Shown: positions 1 through 6,514, numbered from the stretch's first letter. The stretch: 11,761 nucleotides of DNA from an uncultured Muribaculaceae bacterium (GCA_910577355.1 CAJTMY010000053.1:1-11761), one strand, 5' to 3'. Made by a program: numbers and translations. The notes: generated by a model not told the origin, from the letters alone.

Positions 1-36
1 TTACAATAGTGTAGCATACATGGTATTGTGAGGTAT

Positions 37-56
37 ATGTAACATGTATGTGACAT
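37..56. repeat. Two tandem 9-bp palindromes, possible operator
   Basis: ATGTAACAT (37-45) and ATGTGACAT (48-56) are two copies of ATGTnACAT, 11 bp apart start to start, which is about one helical turn. This arrangement suits a pair of dimeric regulator sites, but the gene it would serve lies outside the left edge, if it exists. Seen: the repeats. Inferred: any role. Confidence 0.3.
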
Positions 57-111
57 ATTTAACAATCGTGCAATGGGGATGCCGTGAACCGTGAAATCGG
101 CGGGGGTGCTA

Positions 112-224
112 TGTAAATCGGCGTCCGTGCGGACGCCACGGCCATATGATACGCAGTCCGGGCACACCTCGCCTTAGGGGCTCGGTGTACCCGGTTACTT
201 TCAAATCATCGTCCTGCAGACGAT
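112..224. repeat. Three-hairpin intergenic repeat, copy 1
   Basis: The copy opens with TGTAAATC (112-119) and contains three hairpins. The first is a perfect 8-bp stem with a 2-nt loop (120-137). The second is a long hairpin with arms 158-168 and 184-194, paired at 10 of 11 positions. The third is ATCGTC/GACGAT (208-213 and 219-224), preceded by TCAAATC. It shares this order and its flanking words with copies at 263-372 and 6183-6291. It is non-coding: open frames through it are by-products of high GC. It looks like a REP-type element. Confidence 0.75.
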
Positions 225-262
225 CGGCTGCGCAGGGTTACAACTCTTCGGCGGGGCTGTTG

Positions 263-372
263 TGTAAATCGGCGTACTCCGCACGCCTTTCGTTGTGGGT
301 CGTTATCCCCGCACGCCTCGCTTTTGGGCTCGGCGTACGGGGTTACTATGAAATCGGCGTCCTGCGGACGCC
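263..372. repeat. Three-hairpin intergenic repeat, copy 2
   Basis: Same layout as copy 1, in the same orientation. It opens with TGTAAATC (263-270), then hairpin GGCGTAC/GCACGCC (271-287), a long hairpin with arms 307-317 and 332-342, and GGCGTCC/GGACGCC (356-372). The same heptamer, GGCGTAC or its complement-like GCACGCC, is used in both the first and second hairpins in opposite orientations. A further 7-bp stem (369-375 with 380-386) overlaps the last arm and would compete with it. The spacer 225-262 separates it from copy 1. Confidence 0.75.
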
Positions 373-448
373 CGGCCATCCGGGCGCGGATGCGATTAAT
401 AGCGTTCCTACTGATTTTGCAAATTTTGACACACTCTCGGTATGAAAA

Positions 449-475
449 ACGCACTCCCCGGGGTGGGGAGTGCGT
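449..475 (-). terminator. Rho-independent terminator of pnp
   Basis: A perfect 11-bp GC-rich stem (449-459 with 465-475) with a 5-nt loop begins 27 nt past the pnp stop codon. On the minus strand it runs into TTTTTC. It closes the pnp transcription unit before the repeat-rich gap. Confidence 0.85.
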
Positions 476-502
476 GGGTGTTATGGTTGTCGTTGTTTGG
501 GA

Positions 503-2752
503 TCAGTCTTTGTTGTGGCGCGGGCCGCGGGGACCGCGTTCGCCGCCTTCGCGACGGGGGCCGCGCTCGCGGCGTTCGGTTCCGTCGGCGGGACGTCCTT
601 CACGGCGGGGTCCGCGTTCGCGGCGCTGGGGCTCTACGTAGCCTTCGGGCTTTTCGAGCAGGGCGCGCATTGAGAGGCGGTATTTGCCGGTCTTCTTGTC
701 GATCTCGATGAGCTTGACGTCGACTTCGTCGCCTTCCTTGAGGCCGGATGCGGCCATGTCTTCGAGGCGGTCCCATGATATCTCGGAGATGTGGAGCAGG
801 CCGTCGCGGTTGGGCATGAATTCGACGAATGCGCCGAAGTCCATGATGTTGCGTACGGTGCCGTGGTAGGTCTTGCCTTCTTCGGGGAGCTCGACGATGG
901 CGTTGATCATCTCGAGTGCCTTGTCGATGCTGGCTTTGTTGGCGGCGGCTACCTCGATGTATCCGCCTTCGGCGATCTCGTCGATTGATACAGTGGCGCC
1001 CGAGGCTTCCTGTATGCCCTGGATGACTTTTCCGCCCGGGCCGATGACTGCGCCGATGAGCTCTTTGGGAATGAGCATGGTGACGATGCGGGGCACGTGG
1101 GGCTTGTAGTCCTCGCGGGGGGCGGGGATTGTCTCGTTGATGATGCCGAGGATGTGGAGGCGTCCTTCGCGGGCCTGCATGAGTGCTTTCTCGAGGATCT
1201 CGTAGCTGAGGCCGTCGCACTTGATGTCCATCTGTGTGGCGGTGATGCCGTCGCGTGTGCCGGTGACTTTGAAGTCCATGTCGCCGAGGTGGTCTTCGTC
1301 GCCGAGGATGTCGCTGAGGATGGCGTATTTGGAGCCGTCGGATATGAGGCCCATTGCGATGCCTGCGACGGGCTTTTTCATCTTGACGCCTGCGTCGAGC
1401 AGGGAGAGTGTGCCGGCGCATACGGTGGCCATGGATGAGGAGCCGTTTGACTCGAGGATGTCGCTGACGATGCGGCATACGTATGGGAAGTCGTCGGGGA
1501 ACATGCTCTTGAGGGCGCGGTGGGCGAGGTTTCCGTGGCCTATCTCACGGCGTCCGACGCCGCGTACGGGGCGTGCCTCGCCGGTGGAGAAGGGGGGGAA
1601 GTTGTAGTGGAGGAGGAAGCGTTCGCGGCCTTGGTTGAGGACGTCGTCGAGGATCTTCTCGTCGAGCTTGGTGCCGAGGGTGACTGTGGCGAGGGCCTGA
1701 GTCTCGCCGCGGGTGAATACGGCTGATCCGTGGGGGCCGGGGAGGTAGTCGGTCTCGCACCATATGGGTCGGATCTCGGTGGTCTTGCGGCCGTCGAGGC
1801 GGATGCCTTCGTCGAGGACGCAGCGGCGCATGGCCTCTTTCTCCACGTCGTGATAGTAGCGCTTCACGAGGGGTGTCTTCTCTTCGCGCTCGTCCTCGGG
1901 GAGTGATTCGATGTAGTCGTTGCAGATCTGCTCGAATGAGTCGATGCGCCAGTGCTTGTCGGCTGAGCCGGCCTTGGCGACGGCGTATACCTTGTCGTAG
2001 CACTTGTCGTGGACGTCCTTGCGGAGGTCTTCGTCGTTGACTTCGTGGCAGTATTCGCGCTTTACGGTCTTGCCGGCTGCCTCGGCGAGTTCGAGCTGAG
2101 CCTTGCACTGCTCCTTGATGGCGTCGTGGGCGGCTTTGAGGGCGCCGAGGAGTTCGGCCTCGGAAGCTTCCTTCATCTCGCCTTCGACCATCATGATGTT
2201 GTCGTATGTGGCGCCGACCATGAGCTCCATGTCGGCTTTCTCGAGTTGTGCGAATGTTGGGTTGATGACGTACTCGCCGTCGATGCGTGCAACGCGGACT
2301 TCGGAGATGGGTCCGTTGAAGGGGATGTCGCTGCAAGCGATGGCTGCGGAAGCTGCGAGGCCTGCGAGGGCGTCGGGCATTTCCTCGCCGTCGGCCGAGT
2401 ACATGGTGATATTTACGAAAGTATCAGCGTGGTAATTGTCGGGGAAGAGGGGGCGCAGGACGCGGTCGACGAGGCGTGATGTGAGGATCTCGTAGTCGCT
2501 GGCGCGGCCTTCGCGCTTGAGGAAACCACCGGGGAAACGACCGTTGGAAGAAAATTTCTCTTTGTACTCTACTGTCAGTGGCATGAAGTCAACACCTTCG
2601 CCGGCTTCCTTTGCGGAAACTACGGTGGCGAGGAGCATGGTGTTGCCCATGCGGAGTTCTACCGCTCCATCGGCCTGCTTTGCAAGTTTCCCGGTCTCCA
2701 GTGTGATGGTGCGGCCGTCAGCAAGCGTGATGGTTTTTTTGATTGGATTCAT
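503..2752 (-). CDS. pnp: Polyribonucleotide nucleotidyltransferase (PNPase)
   Basis: A 749-residue 3'-to-5' phosphorolytic exoribonuclease, which degrades RNA using phosphate and releases nucleoside diphosphates in the cytoplasm. The first RNase PH-like core lies at about 12-145 with the RNA-binding loop FLKREGR (77-83). An all-helical linker follows (about 150-235). The second core (about 320-540) has SNGSSSM (435-441) and the catalytic set D487, D493, K495, spaced as D486/D492/K494 in E. coli. The KH domain has GPGG at 571-574, and the S1 domain spans about 625-697. The last 45 residues form an Arg/Gly/Pro-rich tail in which RRERGPRREG occurs twice. It is about 38 residues longer than the E. 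coli enzyme, mostly because of this tail. The start lies 42 nt downstream of a well-matched promoter. It is a single-gene unit with its own terminator. Confidence 0.98.
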   Translation of the reverse strand: MNPIKKTITLADGRTITLETGKLAKQADGAVELRMGNTMLLATVVSAKEAGEGVDFMPLTVEYKEKFSSNGRFPGGFLKREGRASDYEILTSRLVDRVLRPLFPDNYHADTFVNITMYSADGEEMPDALAGLAASAAIACSDIPFNGPISEVRVARIDGEYVINPTFAQLEKADMELMVGATYDNIMMVEGEMKEASEAELLGALKAAHDAIKEQCKAQLELAEAAGKTVKREYCHEVNDEDLRKDVHDKCYDKVYAVAKAGSADKHWRIDSFEQICNDYIESLPEDEREEKTPLVKRYYHDVEKEAMRRCVLDEGIRLDGRKTTEIRPIWCETDYLPGPHGSAVFTRGETQALATVTLGTKLDEKILDDVLNQGRERFLLHYNFPPFSTGEARPVRGVGRREIGHGNLAHRALKSMFPDDFPYVCRIVSDILESNGSSSMATVCAGTLSLLDAGVKMKKPVAGIAMGLISDGSKYAILSDILGDEDHLGDMDFKVTGTRDGITATQMDIKCDGLSYEILEKALMQAREGRLHILGIINETIPAPREDYKPHVPRIVTMLIPKELIGAVIGPGGKVIQGIQEASGATVSIDEIAEGGYIEVAAANKASIDKALEMINAIVELPEEGKTYHGTVRNIMDFGAFVEFMPNRDGLLHISEISWDRLEDMAASGLKEGDEVDVKLIEIDKKTGKYRLSMRALLEKPEGYVEPQRRERGPRREGRPADGTERRERGPRREGGERGPRGPRHNKD

Positions 2753-2793
2753 ATAAGCTTATATAATAAAGTGTTTTAATCGCATAAATCGCG

Positions 2794-2825
2794 CAAAGAT
2801 ACGAAAAAAATCCCGGTTGTGCAAA
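2794..2825 (-). promoter_or_regulatory. Bacteroidetes-type promoter of pnp
   Basis: On the minus strand, TTTG (2825-2822), 20 nt, then TATCTTTG (2801-2794) matches the Bacteroidetes primary sigma consensus TTTG-N19-21-TAnnTTTG exactly. The predicted leader is about 35 nt. The -33 element sits in the loop of the upstream operon's terminator (2808-2834). Confidence 0.8.
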
Positions 2826-2834
2826 TCGGGATTT
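2808..2834 (-). terminator. Terminator of the protease-lipoprotein operon
   Basis: On the minus strand an 8-bp stem AAATCCCG/CGGGATTT with an 11-nt loop is followed by a T run (+ strand A run at 2804-2810). It starts 33 nt past the stop of the last lipoprotein ORF. It physically overlaps the pnp promoter. Confidence 0.75.
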
Positions 2835-2867
2835 CGGTGGCGGGGGTCTGAGATGGCGTCGGCGGGC

Positions 2868-3443
2868 TTACCGTCTGCCGTTTAGCGATGAGTTTTCGTC
2901 ATCCATGTATTTGGATGTAATGCCTTCGCTATATCGTCCGGCTGCCAAATCTTCTTCCATAAGCGCAAGATTAATGACAGGGTGTACTATGGCTTTGTCG
3001 GCAGGCAGATAATCATTTACATTCACGAAATCGCCGAAGTATTGACGCATCATTTTGACGACGGCCAGTTTTGCCTCTTGTTCAGTGTTGAAAGGCAGTA
3101 GATTATCGGTGTTGACCTCTCCCTGTTGTCGGATTGTGTAGTAACTAACTGTTTTCTCCAGGATATTTTCACCGTTTATATTCTGATGCGTACTTGTAAG
3201 CGATATATTCAGTGTGTTGCCTTCAGCCTTTTCGACATCATGTGGGATTTCGTCGATTATAATTTGTCGGTCATCTGAATTATAATCGAAGGAGCTGATG
3301 ATTGTGACGGTTTTGTCGTAGCCTGTCTCACGACAATATATATCCCATGGAAAGTAAATTAGACTCGGTTGAATACTGTGTCCATAGAAATCCGTAGCAA
3401 CGTATGAATGACCATCAATGATCCGCAGATAGCCGCCATTCAT
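2868..3443 (-). CDS. C-terminal part of frameshifted lipoprotein paralogue
   Basis: A 191-codon frame with no signal peptide of its own. It matches the C-terminal two thirds of the neighbouring lipoprotein at 3730-4530. Shared landmarks are YFPWDIYCRETG against YYPWDVYCRETG, a KAEG motif, EAK..VVKMMRQYFGD against EAK..IVKLLREHYGD, and LALMEEDLAAGR against LAAMEDDLANGR. The frame stays open upstream of its ATG, back to the A7 run at 3498-3504. There it joins the ORF ending at 3440 by a -1 shift, giving an intact protein of about 276 residues. It is therefore the distal half of one gene, not an independent gene. Its ATG overlaps the upstream stop as ATGA, so reinitiation could also make it as a separate chain. 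Function is unknown. It is the last gene of the operon. Confidence 0.7.
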   Translation of the reverse strand: MNGGYLRIIDGHSYVATDFYGHSIQPSLIYFPWDIYCRETGYDKTVTIISSFDYNSDDRQIIIDEIPHDVEKAEGNTLNISLTSTHQNINGENILEKTVSYYTIRQQGEVNTDNLLPFNTEQEAKLAVVKMMRQYFGDFVNVNDYLPADKAIVHPVINLALMEEDLAAGRYSEGITSKYMDDENSSLNGRR

Positions 3444-3697
3444 AAAGCGATCCTCGTCTGTCTGCCAATCTCCATATTTGCCGGTTTTGGCATTTTGTTT
3501 TTTTGCAGGATCACTATTCTGTCAAGTCCGTAAATAATGGACGTCTTACCTTCGGCGAGGCTCGAAAGTATATTTGAGTCAACCTTGCCTTTATACTTAT
3601 ATTGGTGATCCGGATCGTCGGAACAAGCAGACAGCAAGGCTATTGCAAACAGCGCAAAGCATATTGCGGATATGTTGAAGTTATGTTTTGGTTTCAT
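3440..3697 (-). CDS. N-terminal part of frameshifted lipoprotein paralogue
   Basis: An 85-codon frame starting with a lipoprotein signal peptide: basic start, hydrophobic core, lipobox LSAC with Cys25. CSDDPD follows, which resembles the acidic export signal that places Bacteroidetes lipoproteins on the cell surface (inference). Residues 38-65 (KVDSN..SSLAEG..SII) align with KIDSN..LALARG..SII of the neighbour at 3730-4530. Similarity stops right after Gln65, where the sequence enters an A7 run. The remaining 20 residues are out-of-frame and end at TGA. A -1 shift here continues into the frame of 2868-3443. It may be a pseudogene, a phase-variable gene, a recoded gene or an assembly error. 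It starts 32 nt after the preceding lipoprotein gene, so it is probably co-transcribed. Confidence 0.65.
   Translation of the reverse strand: MKPKHNFNISAICFALFAIALLSACSDDPDHQYKYKGKVDSNILSSLAEGKTSIIYGLDRIVILQKNKMPKPANMEIGRQTRIAL
3497..3503 (-). other. A AAA AAC slippery heptamer at the frameshift
   Basis: On the minus strand, in the zero frame of the upstream ORF, the sequence reads A AAA AAC within an A7 run. This is the classic X XXY YYZ signal for -1 ribosomal frameshifting, and slipping by -1 opens the downstream paralogue frame. Short possible stems follow a few bases on (TGCC/GGCA, or TGCCAA/TTGGCA). The pattern is seen directly; its use for recoding is inference. A simple one-base deletion in a former A8 run explains it equally well. 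Confidence 0.5.
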
Positions 3698-3729
3698 GGA
3701 TTACTATTAGGCTTTAATGCATATTCTCA

Positions 3730-4530
3730 TTAATCAGGATATATTTGAGGATATGTTTGCCTCCTCCAGCTGTACCACTCGTCGCGGCCATTGGCAAGGT
3801 CATCTTCCATAGCGGCAAGATCAAGCACCGGATTTAACTCCAATACAGGAGGAAACTCATTTTCCGGAAAATCCGAATCCTTAAGCTCCATTACATCTCC
3901 GTAATGTTCGCGGAGCAGTTTTACAATCTCGATTTTTGCTTCTCTTGTCGTGCTCACAACTGTGTAATCAAGGTTCTCCCAAGGGGATATTACATAGTAA
4001 AATACGAATTTAACCACCCCCGGCTCACCATCAAATTCTTGATCTATGACTTCCGAATAGATTAATTCACGACCTTCTGCTTTTTCGATATTTTTTTTGG
4101 ATGTTCCTATTGTAACCGTTTGATTATCCGGGTCATATTCAAGCGGGAAAGCAAAGGTAAACCATTTTTTGCAACCCGTTTCACGGCAGTAAACATCCCA
4201 GGGATAGTATAAAATCGATGTGCCACTGGTCGAATCGATTAAGTCAACAGAACGCAAAGCTTTACCTTCGGTTATGATCAGGCTCCTCGCTCCACCGCCT
4301 AAAAGGAGAGTTTCCGTCCATCGGTCATCCGAATTTTTCTTTTTGTAGACGTGATAGTCGTTGAGTTGCAGTATTATCGACTCGTCGCCGCGGGCGAGAG
4401 CTAAGAGGAAGTTGGAATCGATTTTTCCATTATTGGAAGGCTCGTCGCTTTGCGATTGGCAGGCGCTGATTGCGACCATTCCAAGCAGCGCGATTGCCAT
4501 AGCAATCAGTTTATTGAATGGTTTCATCAT
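3730..4530 (-). CDS. Lipoprotein of unknown function, intact paralogue
   Basis: A 266-residue lipoprotein with signal peptide and lipobox ISAC (Cys24), followed by QSQSDEP. I do not recognise the family. The body is soluble, with no further membrane segments. Its most conserved stretch, shared with the paralogue next door, is YYPWDVYCRETG (about 108-119), and CRETGC gives a close Cys pair that the paralogue lacks. The frame extends upstream to 4593, but that extension would overlap the protease gene and put residues in front of the signal peptide. I therefore start at the tandem ATGs; 4527 is equally possible and aligns with MKP in the paralogue. The gap to the protease stop is 4 nt, which points to translational coupling. 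A protease inhibitor, partner or substrate role is possible from context only, as it shows no resemblance to the protease prodomain. Confidence 0.85.
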   Translation of the reverse strand: MMKPFNKLIAMAIALLGMVAISACQSQSDEPSNNGKIDSNFLLALARGDESIILQLNDYHVYKKKNSDDRWTETLLLGGGARSLIITEGKALRSVDLIDSTSGTSILYYPWDVYCRETGCKKWFTFAFPLEYDPDNQTVTIGTSKKNIEKAEGRELIYSEVIDQEFDGEPGVVKFVFYYVISPWENLDYTVVSTTREAKIEIVKLLREHYGDVMELKDSDFPENEFPPVLELNPVLDLAAMEDDLANGRDEWYSWRRQTYPQIYPD

Positions 4531-4534
4531 ACTA

Positions 4535-5989
4535 TCAGATATTTGGTTCGACATTTTGTAAAGCAAAAAATACCGGATTGGAGTTATATCCATTTGGGAT
4601 CATCGGGGTAAGATCATAATAAGCATTGGGCAATCCTTCCAATCCCCAGCCCCAGTTTACGTAATGTACCATAAGTGTGTGGAGCGGATCGCTTGTTTCT
4701 CGGTGGACTGCACTGAAGTTCATCTCTCCTGCGAAAGTCCATATTTCGGTCATGGTGATAGAAGTGGTTGTTCGACCGCCCTCCACAATCCAGGCATGGT
4801 CATCTTTTTTCTGCTTGCCGTTCTCTGTCCACGAAAGGTGGCTGCATAGAATAGCCGGGTAGTAAAGCATCTGTACGTAACTCAAAGTCTTGCTATCCCG
4901 TTCAATGAATTTGTATCCGTATTCTTTCAGTGCTCTTACTATATCTTCCGGATAACATGATGTCCCTTCGGGAGTCTCATCAGTACCAAATGAGAAATGA
5001 GCTTTACATTTATTTTTTATTTCCAATAAAAAATCGGATGTGGCTTTGTTTCCGTCACCTTCACCTACCATTGCGTTCCAATTATAGGATGTGGGAAATT
5101 TATAAGCATACATAAGCTGTCCGATGGCTATCGGGCCACAGCCAACCGGAATCCTTTCGGTGGAGCTGCCCGGTTTAAATTCAAAGCTTTGGTTATAACC
5201 GTTTTTCTGTTCCCATTTTGTGCGCATCCACTGTCCGCGACCGCTTGAACTCTCCGTGTCTTTCTCGACAATGAATGTCAGATCTCGATAATAGTCTGCA
5301 TATGGAGGATACATTATGCCTTGTACGTATGATGCAATTCCATTTTTATCGCCAAGCGAGGTAGTACCGTCATAACTGTCGACGGGATAGTAGCGATATC
5401 CTTGTGAACTCCATTCGGTCATCTTGTCCATGATCTTTCGCGTCAAGGCCTGATATTCTTCATTCGATATGTTGCCGTCCGAGGGGTATCCTTCGGCAAG
5501 GAGCATCGGGGTGTATTCGTATCTGCGCCATTTGCGTGCTATTTTATGCAGGGAGTCGGCGGGGAGGGATTGGGATGCGGCGATGTCGTGCATTGTGCAG
5601 TCCAACCAGTCGGATAGGGGGAAGGGGAGGCTGTCGGTGACGCTGAAGTTTCCTTTGTCGGAGTAGGCGAGGATGGGGTTGTATGTCTTGTCGGCGCTGA
5701 GGAGTGCGAAGCCGCCGTCGTTGTCGTAGTTGATGCAGATGATGCGGTCGATGCCGCGGTTGTCTTTGAGCAGTGATATGGTATAACCGTCGGAGCGGCC
5801 GCGCTCTTTGCCGAAGAGGCTGCCGAGGATGTTGCGGACTTCGGCTGAGTTGACGTCGGCGGTGATTTGGCTCACTTCTGTTTCTTCGGCGGGGAGCGCC
5901 TTGTCGTCGGGCGGCGTGGGGTCGTCGCCCTGTGATTGGCAGGCCGCCATCAGCAGGCCGGTAAGTGCAAAAAGGAGTTGTTTTTTCAT
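4535..5989 (-). CDS. C10-family (streptopain-like) cysteine protease, lipoprotein
   Basis: A 484-residue predicted lipoprotein (signal peptide with MAAC, Cys17, then QSQGDDP) of peptidase family C10, the SpeB family. A propeptide-like region spans about 38-125 and includes GGFALLSAD (92-100), NPILAYSD (104-111) and GNF, typical of the inhibitory prodomain. The catalytic part has KWEQKNGYN (258-266), the nucleophile Cys284 in VGCGPIAIGQLM, His398 in DDHAWIVEGG, and NWGWG (445-449). All key residues are present, so it is probably an active, self-inhibited zymogen at the cell envelope. It heads an operon with two paralogous lipoprotein genes. Codons near the 5' end are GC-rich while the catalytic part is AT-rich. 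Related Bacteroides proteases are often encoded beside small Spi-like inhibitors, but the neighbours here are larger and dissimilar. Confidence 0.92.
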   Translation of the reverse strand: MKKQLLFALTGLLMAACQSQGDDPTPPDDKALPAEETEVSQITADVNSAEVRNILGSLFGKERGRSDGYTISLLKDNRGIDRIICINYDNDGGFALLSADKTYNPILAYSDKGNFSVTDSLPFPLSDWLDCTMHDIAASQSLPADSLHKIARKWRRYEYTPMLLAEGYPSDGNISNEEYQALTRKIMDKMTEWSSQGYRYYPVDSYDGTTSLGDKNGIASYVQGIMYPPYADYYRDLTFIVEKDTESSSGRGQWMRTKWEQKNGYNQSFEFKPGSSTERIPVGCGPIAIGQLMYAYKFPTSYNWNAMVGEGDGNKATSDFLLEIKNKCKAHFSFGTDETPEGTSCYPEDIVRALKEYGYKFIERDSKTLSYVQMLYYPAILCSHLSWTENGKQKKDDHAWIVEGGRTTTSITMTEIWTFAGEMNFSAVHRETSDPLHTLMVHYVNWGWGLEGLPNAYYDLTPMIPNGYNSNPVFFALQNVEPNI

Positions 5990-6016
5990 GATACCGGGTT
6001 GTTTAGGACTATTTTA

Positions 6017-6048
6017 CAAAGATAAGAGCGGAGACGGCGGTTTGCAAT
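6017..6048 (-). promoter_or_regulatory. Promoter of the C10 protease operon
   Basis: On the minus strand, ATTG (6048-6045), 20 nt, then TATCTTTG (6024-6017). The -7 element is a perfect match and the -33 element matches three of four bases. The leader to the ATG at 5989 would be only about 20 nt. Confidence 0.75.
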
Positions 6049-6133
6049 ATCCGGGCTTGTAATAAGATAAAATGACCAAGAATAAGCCAAACGGGAGAAT
6101 TGGAGATGCTTGTCCGTCCGGTTGATGCCCCGC

Positions 6134-6162
6134 ACACGGATTGCGCGGATTTCCACGGATTT
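6134..6162. repeat. Short CGGATT periodic repeat
   Basis: CACGGATT, CGCGGATT and CACGGATT follow each other at about 10-bp intervals. It lies just before the third hairpin repeat. Similar short ATCCGTG-type periodic repeats occur between genes in many bacteria. No role can be read from the sequence. Confidence 0.45.
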
Positions 6163-6182
6163 TTTTGTTTTCGTAGCTGATA

Positions 6183-6291
6183 TGTAAATCGGCGTACTTC
6201 GCACGCCTTTTGCGGGGTTGTCGAAATCCGGGCACGCCTCGCTTGTGGCTCGGTGTACCCGGTTACTTTCAAATCGGCGTCCTGCGGACGC
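6183..6291. repeat. Three-hairpin intergenic repeat, copy 3
   Basis: It opens with TGTAAATC (6183-6190), then hairpin GGCGTAC/GCACGCC (6191-6207), a long hairpin with arms 6228-6238 and 6252-6262, and GCGTCC/GGACGC (6277-6291). It has the same order and orientation as copies 1 and 2, about 6 kb away. Each hairpin is preceded by AAATC. It fills most of the gap between the protease promoter and the tRNA terminator; the rest of 5990-6325 shows nothing else beyond the short repeat at 6134. Confidence 0.75.
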
Positions 6292-6319
6292 TCCGCTGTG
6301 ATGGGATTGACGGAATAAT

Positions 6320-6365
6320 AAAAAAGAATGAGAAACGTAAACCGAAGTTTAGCGATTTCTCATTC
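6320..6365 (-). terminator. Terminator of tRNA-Asp
   Basis: On the minus strand a 10-bp stem (6326-6335 with 6356-6365) carries a small internal loop and then TAAAC/GTTTA closed by a cTTCGg tetraloop, followed by TTTTTT (6325-6320). It begins 12 nt after the encoded CCA. This is a strong rho-independent terminator. Confidence 0.9.
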
Positions 6366-6377
6366 TCCTCTCTCCTC

Positions 6378-6454
6378 TGGCGGTATGGACGGGACTCGAA
6401 CCCGCGACCCCCTGCGTGACAGGCAGGTATTCTAACCAGCTGAACTACCACACC
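6378..6454 (-). tRNA. tRNA-Asp (anticodon GTC)
   Basis: On the minus strand it starts with GGTGTGG, pairing with CCATACC including one G-T pair. The anticodon stem CCTGC/GCAGG encloses CTGTCAC, giving anticodon GTC. The T loop is TTCGAGT. The discriminator base is G, as usual for tRNA-Asp, and CCA is encoded (6380-6378). It has its own promoter and terminator and is not part of a tRNA cluster in this window. Confidence 0.96.
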
Positions 6455-6514
6455 TTGTTTTTGGTTCTCTAACCTTGGCAGGAGAGGCATCGGCTTGTGG
6501 CCTTTTTGCGAGTG

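Noticed and set aside
112..372. CRISPR array
   Set aside because: The repeated words are hairpin arms of unequal size and spacing, with only two units, no uniform spacers and no cas genes.
146..445. Small ORFs across the left intergenic repeats
   Set aside because: They consist of translated hairpin repeat units; the same peptide-like wording appears at 6210-6419 in copy 3, which is explained by the repeat and not by coding.
1545..2336. 263-codon Arg/His-rich frame inside pnp
   Set aside because: It is a frame-shifted reading of the PNPase gene; Arg/His/Pro-rich composition is typical of shadow frames in GC-rich genes.
4531..4593. N-terminal extension of the intact lipoprotein
   Set aside because: It would overlap the protease gene and bury the lipoprotein signal peptide 21 residues inside; the tandem ATG at 4530/4527 fits signal peptide and paralogue.
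2868..6454. Protease region as a tRNA-Asp-integrated genomic island
   Set aside because: AT-rich genes sit near the tRNA, but I found no integrase and no second copy of the tRNA 3' end as an attachment site; the tRNA also keeps its own intact terminator.
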